Shown here piece by piece: positions 1-6,931 of a DNA stretch of 64,000 nucleotides. The notes beneath the pieces are model-generated. The model made no database searches and was not told the origin of the DNA. It saw nothing but the letters and a program-made list of their open reading frames with translations. The DNA is from CALMEH01 sp031409875. Lineage in GTDB: Bacteria > Acidobacteriota > Blastocatellia > Pyrinomonadales > Pyrinomonadaceae. The first letter of the stretch is position 1, and each line of letters begins with the position of its first letter. The stretch is taken from positions 19,797 through 83,796 of the forward strand of contig JANNYB010000047.1 of assembly GCA_031409875.1 (NCBI GenBank), read 5' to 3'. A program made the translations under genes and the position numbers.

Positions 1-444
1 CTTCGCGGCTTGATTCGGAACTTGTCCAACCAACGAAATACTGCCGCCTTCAATCGAAAGTCCGCCATTATTCACGCCATTTTTCGTGAACGGAAATAAT
101 GAAATCGCCGACGCTAACCACGTTGGCGCAGAAACACCGCCGACCTTCAATTCATCAATAAAATTGCCTTCGCCGTAAGTCTCACGCGCTTTGGCTAAAA
201 CTTGTTGTTTAGACGCTTCATCGGGAAGCGTTCCTGTCAGCCGATATTTGCCGTTTTCAAACGCAATTTTCAAAGTCGGCGCACCGAGTTTGACGTTTGC
301 ATTCGTATTCATATTCGCGGCTTGATTGGTGTTGCTACCGCCCGCTTGCATTGCCATCATTTCCGGCAAATGCGTATAAATACAAAGAAAACAAAGCAAT
401 CCCAAAGCTAACAGAGCCAGAAATATGCCTAGTTTTGTTGACAC
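1..444 (-). CDS. Membrane-anchored BON-domain protein, C-terminus cut by window edge
   Basis: An open frame runs from a GTG at 444 off the left edge (148 codons, no stop). The start is chosen because a GGAGG Shine-Dalgarno lies at 451-456, six bases upstream. The N-terminus is one hydrophobic segment (residues about 4-23), then an Asn/Thr-rich linker, then a BON-like fold with the pattern FENGKYRLTGTLPDE (about residues 60-105) and the beginning of a second such module. BON modules are found in periplasmic and outer-membrane proteins and in some OmpA-family proteins; an OmpA-type C-terminus may lie outside the window. It lies downstream of oppF in the same orientation, separated by a heptamer repeat hairpin. 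Family-level call only. Confidence 0.6.
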   Translation of the reverse strand, partial: MSTKLGIFLALLALGLLCFLCIYTHLPEMMAMQAGGSNTNQAANMNTNANVKLGAPTLKIAFENGKYRLTGTLPDEASKQQVLAKARETYGEGNFIDELKVGGVSAPTWLASAISLFPFTKNGVNNGGLSIEGGSISLVGQVPNQAAK

Positions 445-564
445 AGTTTTCCTCCGAATATTTTTTCGTAAATTTTTTGTTTAAACTTCTTTTTAGGAAC
501 TAAAAAATTCTATATTGAAAAATTTTTTTTTTCAATACGATTTTGTAGAAATGTCGAGTTTTTT

Positions 565-663
565 AATGAGAAGTGAGAAATTAGAAATGAGAGTTTGGTG
601 CGAAATCATTGTCGCGCTTCTTGAATTCTCATTTCTCATTTCTAATTTCTCATTTCTAATTTA
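565..663. repeat. Heptamer array, facing arms (unit tctcatt/tctaatt)
   Basis: Units of seven bases repeat on the right (five units from about 627) and their complements on the left (565-591), so the region can fold into a long hairpin. The oppF stop codon and last codons lie inside the right arm. The rest of the 445-655 gap holds an AT-rich stretch and the ribosome binding site of the gene at 444. It might double as a terminator for the opp operon. Confidence 0.85.
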
Positions 664-1867
664 CTTCGATGTGCGGTTTTTCGGGCGAAATTCTGATACA
701 GGCGGCAAAATGACGCGGTTTGATTTCGACGAGTTGCGGAACTTGGCGTTTGCATTCTTCAATCATAAACGGACAGCGCGTGTGAAAATGACAGCCCGAC
801 GGCGGATTTATCGGCGAAGGAACATCGCCTTTTAAGATTATTCGTTCGCGTTTCGCTTCAATTTCGGGATTTGGCACGGGAACGGCGGAAATCAACGCTT
901 TTGAATATGGATGAAGCGATTCTTTGTAAATTTCTTTGCCGTTGGCAAGTTCGACGATTTTGCCGAGATACATCACCGCAACTCTATCGGACAAATGACG
1001 AACGGCGCGTAAATCGTGCGAGATAAAAAGATATGTTAAGTTCTTTTCGGCTTGCAATTTCTCCATCAAATTCATAATTTGCGCCTGAATCGAAACATCG
1101 AGCGCGGAAATCGGTTCATCGGCGACAATAAATTCGGGATCAACCGCGAGCGCACGCGCAATACCGATTCGTTGGCGTTGTCCGCCGGAAAATTCGTGCG
1201 GATAACGCTTCACAAAACGGCGCGACATTCCGACGGTTTCCATCAAATCCTGCACCATCGCTTCGACCGATTTACCGCGATTTAATCCGAAAGTGTGAAT
1301 CGGTTCGCCGATAATCTGCCCGACATTCATTCGCGGATTAAGAGAAGCATACGGATCTTGAAAAATCATCTGCAAATTCTTACGTTGTTCGCGCATTGCA
1401 CTTTCGCTCAAATGCGCGATGTCTTTGCCGTTATACATTACTCTGCCCGAAGTTATTGAGGTTAAACGCAAAATTGCCTTGCCGAGCGTAGATTTTCCGC
1501 AACCAGATTCGCCAACCAAACCGAGCGTTTCACCCTTTTTAATATCAAGGGATACACCATCAACCGCTTTAACTATTAGTTTATGTTTCAGCCCAACGAT
1601 TTGTTGCAGTATTACGCTGATAATTAGTCCGACAAGGCTAACAGCCGCAATAATTAACAATCCTATACCGCCCCAATAAACAAGATTTTTAGGAAGATAT
1701 GAAGACAATAAATTTATCAGAAGATATAAAAATAGACTTCCAACCAAAAGCAATGCAAACAAAATCACCTTTTTTTGATATGACTTAGTGTATTTCGGGT
1801 CTGCGCCCAAATCGAAATGAACTTTCAGATTTTGCAGTAATATTAAATTGTTTTCGTTATTTTCCAT
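656..1867 (-). CDS. oppF: Oligopeptide/dipeptide ABC transporter ATPase, OppF/DppF type, with inserted membrane segments
   Basis: 403 residues; OppF-type ATPases are usually about 320-330. Walker A GESGCGKST at 119-127, signature FSGGQ at 226-230, Walker B FIVADE at 246-251, and the C-terminal oligopeptide-transporter tail with its Cys-rich region (PPSGCHFHTRCPF). The protein would energise peptide uptake together with OppD, OppB and OppC. Unusual: between the first strand (LKVHF, residue 18) and the conserved KAVDGVS (100-106) about 75 extra residues carry two hydrophobic segments (about 34-56 and 65-91), so the ATPase is probably tethered to the membrane itself. The start overlaps the stop of the upstream Uma2 gene by 11 bases, implying coupled translation. 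The last codons come from a heptamer repeat. Confidence 0.93.
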   Translation of the reverse strand: MENNENNLILLQNLKVHFDLGADPKYTKSYQKKVILFALLLVGSLFLYLLINLLSSYLPKNLVYWGGIGLLIIAAVSLVGLIISVILQQIVGLKHKLIVKAVDGVSLDIKKGETLGLVGESGCGKSTLGKAILRLTSITSGRVMYNGKDIAHLSESAMREQRKNLQMIFQDPYASLNPRMNVGQIIGEPIHTFGLNRGKSVEAMVQDLMETVGMSRRFVKRYPHEFSGGQRQRIGIARALAVDPEFIVADEPISALDVSIQAQIMNLMEKLQAEKNLTYLFISHDLRAVRHLSDRVAVMYLGKIVELANGKEIYKESLHPYSKALISAVPVPNPEIEAKRERIILKGDVPSPINPPSGCHFHTRCPFMIEECKRQVPQLVEIKPRHFAACIRISPEKPHIEVN

Positions 1868-2537
1868 CGTTTTGTTTTTTCAGTTTTGCTAATTCTGCTT
1901 TCAGTCTTTCGTTTTCATCTTGCATTTCTTCAGTTGTCATTAAAAATTCATTCTTTTTAGGATTGAAAAAACGCAAAGTTTCGCCTGTGTCAACCAATTC
2001 CAAACCTAAAGATTCGCTCAAAATTCTCTTATTTACAATTTCAATTTCCGTCAAAATACCTTCTTCCAAACGATAAGCCATCAAAGCCAACGGAAAATGT
2101 GTCGAATCAACTTCATAAACGTAATATTCTTTCACGCCGAGTTTTTGATAAATCGCCAATTTACTGCTGACATCATTAAGCCAAGTCGTGTCCGACGCAA
2201 ATTCAATCACAACTGCTGGAACAACTTTTGTTTCCCAAAGTTTATAAACCTTCGTCGGCGATTCCTTTAATCCAAAGCAAACCATCAAATCCGGTGAAAT
2301 GAATTTTTGCCGATTACCTTTTTCGTAATACAACATACAATTTCCAAAGACTTTCACGTCTTCACGATTTGCAAAAAAAGCCAACAACATTGAGGTTAAA
2401 TGAACGCTCAATAAAAAATGTAAAATTCCTTCAGGCATAATTAATTCGTCGCTGTCTGGATAAAAAATCTCTTTTTCATCCGCAACTCGCGGGATAAATT
2501 TGGTTCGGGAATTTATTGTTGAAACTTCAACGCTCAT
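1857..2537 (-). CDS. Uma2-family (DUF820) endonuclease-like protein with C-terminal coiled coil
   Basis: 226 residues from the ATG at 2537, chosen because it overlaps the oppD stop as ATGA; a longer reading from 2591 would run inside oppD. The Uma2 pattern is visible: PDLMVCFG, then VPAVVIEFASDTTWLNDVSSKLAIYQKLGVKEYYVYEVD, with the Asp, Glu and Lys of a PD-(D/E)XK-type site. The C-terminus (EEMQDENERLKAELAKLKKQ) is a short coiled coil. Uma2 proteins are restriction-endonuclease-fold proteins of largely unknown role, expanded in Acidobacteria and Cyanobacteria. It sits between oppD and oppF, overlapping both, so it is co-expressed with the transporter. No functional link to peptide transport is known. 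Confidence 0.85.
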   Translation of the reverse strand: MSVEVSTINSRTKFIPRVADEKEIFYPDSDELIMPEGILHFLLSVHLTSMLLAFFANREDVKVFGNCMLYYEKGNRQKFISPDLMVCFGLKESPTKVYKLWETKVVPAVVIEFASDTTWLNDVSSKLAIYQKLGVKEYYVYEVDSTHFPLALMAYRLEEGILTEIEIVNKRILSESLGLELVDTGETLRFFNPKKNEFLMTTEEMQDENERLKAELAKLKKQNDGK

Positions 2538-3553
2538 AATTTTTCTCTTTCGGCAACCGATTCGGCATAAACTTCTTTCGCAAAATGGCAAAGCGAATGA
2601 TGATTTTCATTGATTTGCACAAACGGCGGAAAATCGGAACGACAAATATCTTCGGCGCGTGAACAGCGCGGCGCAAACGGACAACCGGGCGGCAGGTGCG
2701 CGACATCTGGCGGAAGTCCGGGAATTTGATAAAGTTCCGTGCCGTCTTCGTGCGCCGGATCGGGAACGCTTTTTAGCAAACCTTTCGTATATGGATTCGC
2801 CGGAGTTGCGAATAATTCTCGCGTCGGTGCTTGCTCGAAAACTTTTCCGGCATACATCACGATAATTTTTTCAGTCATTCCCGCGACCACGCCCAAATCG
2901 TGCGTAATCAAAATCACGCTCGTTCCCATTCGTGATTTTAAATCTTTAATAAGTTCGAGAATTTGCGCTTGAATTGTTACATCTAAAGCAGTTGTCGGCT
3001 CGTCCGCAATCAATAATTCGGGATCACAGCTTAACGCCATCGCAATCATTACGCGCTGGCGCATTCCGCCGGAAAGTTCGTGCGGATAACCGTCAAGACG
3101 ACTTTCGGCATCGGAAATCCCGACCATTTTCAGCATTTTCAGCGCGTGTGCGCGGGCTTGTTGCTTCGTATGCCCAAGATGAAGCCGCGTAACTTCCATC
3201 AATTGCGTCGAGATTTTCAGAAACGGATTTAGCGAACTCATCGGGTCTTGAAAAATCATCGCAATTCGTTTGCCGCGAATTTTCCGCACGTCGTCAATCG
3301 CCAATTTGCGAACGTCAATGCCATCAAAAATAATCTCGCCGCCGACAATTTTTCCCGGCGGTTCAGGAATCAAACGCATCACGGAAAGATTCGTAACCGA
3401 TTTCCCACTGCCCGATTCGCCGACAATGCCGATAGTTTCGCCTTTTTTAAGTTCAAACGAAATGCCGTCAACCGCTTTAACCACGCCGTCTTCGGTCTGA
3501 AAATACGTCTTCAAATCGTGAACTTTTAAGATTGTGCCGTTTGTTTCGCTCAT
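2534..3553 (-). CDS. oppD: Oligopeptide/dipeptide ABC transporter ATPase, OppD/DppD type
   Basis: 339 residues, normal length. Walker A GESGSGKS at 45-52, Q-loop FQDPMSSLNP at 101-110, signature LSGGM at 160-164, Walker B LLIADE at 180-185, and the C-terminal peptide-transporter region with CPFAPRC. It is the second ATPase of the peptide importer. Its ATG directly follows the TAA of the preceding secreted-protein gene (TAAATG), and its TGA overlaps the next start, so the whole run is one operon. Confidence 0.95.
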   Translation of the reverse strand: MSETNGTILKVHDLKTYFQTEDGVVKAVDGISFELKKGETIGIVGESGSGKSVTNLSVMRLIPEPPGKIVGGEIIFDGIDVRKLAIDDVRKIRGKRIAMIFQDPMSSLNPFLKISTQLMEVTRLHLGHTKQQARAHALKMLKMVGISDAESRLDGYPHELSGGMRQRVMIAMALSCDPELLIADEPTTALDVTIQAQILELIKDLKSRMGTSVILITHDLGVVAGMTEKIIVMYAGKVFEQAPTRELFATPANPYTKGLLKSVPDPAHEDGTELYQIPGLPPDVAHLPPGCPFAPRCSRAEDICRSDFPPFVQINENHHSLCHFAKEVYAESVAEREKL

Positions 3554-4093
3554 TTATTTTGCTTCTTTGCATTGGCGGATTCCGCCCGCTTCGACAATAT
3601 CAATTACCGTGATGACTTTTTTGCCGCCAATTGTTCCATAATAAAAACTTACGCCGCCATATTCGAGGTCTTCGCCTTTTTCGCCTGATGCTTGTCCGCG
3701 TGATTTGCCGTAGATTTTTTTGACATCGGCGACCGTGCTTTTGCCTAAAATTATGCCTTTGCTCGTTTTTGCTTTGTATGGCGCACGCAGTTCGATGTCG
3801 AAAATCTCTTTACTTTTGTCGGTTTGACAATAATAAAAAACCATTCCGAGTTTCGGGTAACTTATTGCAAACGAATATTTTCCGTGAGTTTGTTTGACGT
3901 AATTTTTGCCAAATTTTTTAATAACGGCATCCGCTGTCGAACTCCCGACCATAATGCCTTCAATGCCTGAGCCTTCCCGCGCGGTTTTGTAATTCTCCGT
4001 CGGTTTTTTTGTTGTCGGTTTCTTTTTATTTTGTGCTTCGGTTAAACCTATAAAAACGAAGCAAATTAACAATATCGAGATAATTTTTCTCAT
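3554..4093 (-). CDS. Secreted protein with two internal repeats, unknown function
   Basis: 179 residues. An N-terminal signal peptide (KKIISILLICFVFIGLTEA-like, cleavage about residue 20) and a Lys/Thr-rich linker are followed by two related segments, GIMVGSSTADAVIKKFG (about 46-62) and GIILGKSTVADVKKIYG (about 113-129), each followed by a beta-rich stretch. The duplicated G-x-S-T-x-x-D-V-x-K-x-Y/F-G motif resembles small periplasmic modules that use an internal repeat to form one fold. It lies between oppC and oppD with 9 and 0 bases of spacing, so it is an operon member. No family was recognised. Confidence 0.7.
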   Translation of the reverse strand: MRKIISILLICFVFIGLTEAQNKKKPTTKKPTENYKTAREGSGIEGIMVGSSTADAVIKKFGKNYVKQTHGKYSFAISYPKLGMVFYYCQTDKSKEIFDIELRAPYKAKTSKGIILGKSTVADVKKIYGKSRGQASGEKGEDLEYGGVSFYYGTIGGKKVITVIDIVEAGGIRQCKEAK

Positions 4094-4102
4094 TCAATTC
4101 TC

Positions 4103-5062
4103 CTAGAATTTCCGCGTCTGCGGATCAAGCGCATCGCGCAAACCATCACCTAAAAAGTTTAATGAAAACAGCGTTAAAGCCATCGTAACGCCGGGGAAAA
4201 TCATCTGCCACGGGAAAATGGCGAGATTTTTAATACCGTCCGCCGCCAAACTTCCCCACGAGGCGTAAGGCGGTTGAACGCCAATTCCCAAAAATGACAA
4301 AAACGCTTCCGAAAGCATCACGGACGGAACTGTTAAAGTCGCATAAACAATCACCGGACCGAGCGCGTTCGGGACGAGATGTTTGAAAATAATTCCGAGC
4401 GTCGAAACTCCGGTCGCCCGCGCCGCTAAAACGAATTCTTGATTTTTCAAACTCAAAATCTGCCCACGCACGACACGCGCCATCGTCAACCACGAAACGA
4501 GTCCGAGCGAGAAAAAGAGCAGAATAATTTGGCTCATTCCCGAATTATTCGCGCCGCCAAAAAGCGACGAAATCCATTTGATAAAATCGGGCGTGTTGTC
4601 TTTTTCAAAAACTTTCAAAAGCACGATGACGATTAAGATATACGGAATTGCGTAGATAATATCAACGATTCTCATCATTATATTGTCAACTCTGCCGCCC
4701 AAATATCCGGCAATCGCGCCATATGAAACGCCGATGAGCAACGAAACAATCGTCGAAATCAACCCGACTGCCAAAGAAATTCGTCCGCCTTGCAAAACTC
4801 TCACCAACAAATCGCGCCCTTGATCGTCAGTTCCCATCGGATGTTGCAAAGTTGGCGGAAACGAGCGCACCAAATCGCCCGTCGCCGGAATAAAATCATA
4901 TGTAAATCCGGTCGTCCAATAAATTATCGAAGGTCCGATGATGACCGCCACTAACATTATGGCGAGAACAATCATCCCGAAAACCGCCAATTTATTCCGC
5001 AAAAGACGCTTCCAAGCATCTTTCCAAAGCGATGTGCCTTTTATGATTTCTTGTTGTTCCAT
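4103..5062 (-). CDS. oppC: Oligopeptide/dipeptide ABC transporter permease, OppC/DppC type
   Basis: 319 residues. The N-terminal cytoplasmic stretch with SLWKDAWKRLLRNKLAVFG precedes the first membrane helix, as in OppC. A periplasmic loop with HPMGTDDQGRD, the hallmark of this subunit, follows, and the EAA-type coupling loop (EFVLAARATGVSTLGIIFKH) is near residue 210. Ends with DPQTRKF. It forms the inner-membrane channel with OppB. It is separated from oppB by a Uma2 gene, with only five bases on each side. Confidence 0.94.
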   Translation of the reverse strand: MEQQEIIKGTSLWKDAWKRLLRNKLAVFGMIVLAIMLVAVIIGPSIIYWTTGFTYDFIPATGDLVRSFPPTLQHPMGTDDQGRDLLVRVLQGGRISLAVGLISTIVSLLIGVSYGAIAGYLGGRVDNIMMRIVDIIYAIPYILIVIVLLKVFEKDNTPDFIKWISSLFGGANNSGMSQIILLFFSLGLVSWLTMARVVRGQILSLKNQEFVLAARATGVSTLGIIFKHLVPNALGPVIVYATLTVPSVMLSEAFLSFLGIGVQPPYASWGSLAADGIKNLAIFPWQMIFPGVTMALTLFSLNFLGDGLRDALDPQTRKF

Positions 5063-5067
5063 AAACT

Positions 5068-5655
5068 TTATAAACCTAAAATTTCTTCGACCTGCAACTT
5101 CAAATTTTCCACAGAATTCGATTCAACCGTTTCGCCTTTTTCCAAAATCCGCGCCAGCCGATAATTGCCGTTTTTCGGTTGTGAATAAACTTCGATTGTG
5201 TTATCCGGCAAATTTACAATCCAAAACTCGATAATTCCGGCTTCCGCGTAGAGAGTTTTTTTGATGTCTCGGTCATATTCGATAGTTGAATTGGAAACCT
5301 CGATAACTAATAAAATATCTTCTGCCGTCGGATGGCTTTCGGCGTAGAAATCCTCGCGCGGTTTGAGTAGTGCAATGTCTGGCTCAGGTTCGTTGAATTC
5401 ATCAATATAAATCGGATTTTGTCCCGACACTTGAATTATTTCGCCAAACTTTTTTTCTAAAAGTTTGCTTATTCTTCTTACAACGCTGGCGTGTTTGCTT
5501 CCAATGCTCATTTTATCTACCAAATAACCGTCAATAATCTCCCAACCGCTTTCTTCCGGCAAAATTCCGGCTTCGGTCATTCGGCGAAAATCTTCAACGC
5601 GAAACCGTTTCGGCACAATTCGTGAAACTGTTTTTAATTCGTTAACTGTGGTCAT
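5068..5655 (-). CDS. Uma2-family (DUF820) endonuclease-like protein
   Basis: 195 residues, a complete Uma2 domain. Visible pieces are RFRVEDFRRMTEAGILPE, the ELIDG-like motif WEIIDGYLV, the strand PDIALLKPRED, the core DILLVIEVSNSTIEYDRDIKKTLYAEAGIIEFWIVNL with Glu and Lys of the nuclease-like site, and a C-terminal GETV. It differs clearly from the first Uma2 gene at 1857-2537, so it is not a recent tandem copy. Located between oppC and oppB with five-base gaps, it must be transcribed with them. Role unknown. Confidence 0.88.
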   Translation of the reverse strand: MTTVNELKTVSRIVPKRFRVEDFRRMTEAGILPEESGWEIIDGYLVDKMSIGSKHASVVRRISKLLEKKFGEIIQVSGQNPIYIDEFNEPEPDIALLKPREDFYAESHPTAEDILLVIEVSNSTIEYDRDIKKTLYAEAGIIEFWIVNLPDNTIEVYSQPKNGNYRLARILEKGETVESNSVENLKLQVEEILGL

Positions 5656-5660
5656 AAAAT

Positions 5661-6578
5661 TTACTCGTAACGAATGCGCGGGTCTAAAAACGCATACGAA
5701 ATATCTACAATAAGATTAAAAATCATAATCAAAATCGAAAGAAACGCGACAATTCCCAAGATTAGAGGTTCATCCCGATTGGTGATCGAATTGATAAAAA
5801 TATTGCCCAAACCGGGAATCGAAAAAACTTTTTCGATAACGACCGTTCCCGCCAAAAGTGCGGCAAGCGCAGGTCCTGTGAACGAAACAACCGGAATCAA
5901 TCCGCCGCGAAGTGCGTGTTTCAGCAAAACCGTTTTTTCGTCCAAACCTTTCGCCCGCGCCGTGCGGATGTAATCGGAACGCAAAACTTCGAGCATTCCG
6001 GCGCGTGTCAGACGCGCAATATATGCGGCATAAATTCCCGCCAAAGTTATCACGGGCAAAATATAACTGCCCCAAGTTTCAAGCCGCGAAGTCGGCAACC
6101 AAAACAGCCAAAGCGCGAAAATCAGCACCAAAATCGGACCTAAAACGAAATTCGGCACTGATAACCCAAGCATTGCCAACGACATCGAACCGTAATCGAA
6201 CGCCGAATTTTGCTTAAGTGCGGCGATTGTTCCGGCAGTCAGCCCGATTATCAAAGCCAAAATATATCCCAAAATCCCGATTTGCGCCGAAAACGGAAAA
6301 TGCGTCCAAATAATTTCATTAACCGTTTTGCCCGGACTTTTAACCGAATCGCCGAAATCGCCGCGAATCGTGTTCCACAACATAATTCCGTATTGCTGAT
6401 ACCACGGTTTGTTCAAGCCGTATTTTTCTTTGATATTTTCGACAACCGCTTTCGGCAAATTTTTCTCGTTGTCGTAAAAATTGCCCGGCGCAAGTCGAAT
6501 CAAGCCCCACGTCAGCGTAATTACCACGAGTGCCATCGGAATTATCAAAAGTAATCTGCGAATGATGAAACTTAGCAT
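5661..6578 (-). CDS. oppB: Oligopeptide/dipeptide ABC transporter permease, OppB/DppB type
   Basis: 305 residues. It starts MLSFIIRRLLLIIPMALVVITLTW, the canonical OppB N-terminus; an EKYGLNKPWYQQY motif sits in the periplasmic loop; five more membrane helices and the coupling loop DYIRTARAKGLDEKTVLLKHALR (about 200-222) follow; the end has FLDPRIRYE. It pairs with OppC. The downstream neighbour in the operon is the Uma2 gene five bases away, and the upstream neighbour is the coiled-coil gene at 6583-6927. Confidence 0.95.
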   Translation of the reverse strand: MLSFIIRRLLLIIPMALVVITLTWGLIRLAPGNFYDNEKNLPKAVVENIKEKYGLNKPWYQQYGIMLWNTIRGDFGDSVKSPGKTVNEIIWTHFPFSAQIGILGYILALIIGLTAGTIAALKQNSAFDYGSMSLAMLGLSVPNFVLGPILVLIFALWLFWLPTSRLETWGSYILPVITLAGIYAAYIARLTRAGMLEVLRSDYIRTARAKGLDEKTVLLKHALRGGLIPVVSFTGPALAALLAGTVVIEKVFSIPGLGNIFINSITNRDEPLILGIVAFLSILIMIFNLIVDISYAFLDPRIRYE

Positions 6579-6582
6579 AGTT

Positions 6583-6927
6583 TTATTTTTTCTTCTTTCC
6601 GTTTTCGCCGCTAAAAAATTTTTCCGCCATATAAATCACAGTATTCAAACGCTCATCTGTTGTCTTTTGCGCTTCCCGCAAATCTTTTATATCAGCCGTT
6701 ACTTCAGCGATATTTTTTCCCTGTTCAGCAATATTTTTTCCCTGTTCAGCGATATTTTTTCCTTGCTCAACCGTCGTGTTATATAAATTCAAACAAACTC
6801 GTTCTAAAACATTACCTCTTTTTTCAGCTTCTTTTTGGGTTTCCTGAAGCTGTTGTAAGTCGGCATAAAATTGTGCCTGATTATTCAGGATAAATTCCAT
6901 CGTTTCTTTTAATTTTTCGTCATCCAT
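6583..6927 (-). CDS. Small coiled-coil protein with tandem GKNIAEQ repeats
   Basis: 114 residues, no signal peptide or membrane segment. Nearly the whole sequence reads as a coiled coil (about 15-95), and the middle holds three perfect seven-residue repeats, EQGKNIA, encoded by a 21-bp DNA tandem repeat (about 6701-6763). The C-terminus is Lys-rich. Such small proteins often sit next to Uma2 genes, but no function is established. It lies in the opp operon, four bases from each neighbour. The copy number of the 21-bp unit could vary by slippage without breaking the frame. Confidence 0.65.
   Translation of the reverse strand: MDDEKLKETMEFILNNQAQFYADLQQLQETQKEAEKRGNVLERVCLNLYNTTVEQGKNIAEQGKNIAEQGKNIAEVTADIKDLREAQKTTDERLNTVIYMAEKFFSGENGKKKK
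6701..6763. repeat. 21-bp tandem repeat inside the coiled-coil gene
   Basis: Three near-identical 21-base units (core gttcagcgatattttttcc, with a/g variation) lie head to tail. Each encodes seven residues, one coiled-coil heptad, so changes in copy number would keep the frame. Confidence 0.85.
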
Positions 6928-6931
6928 AATT

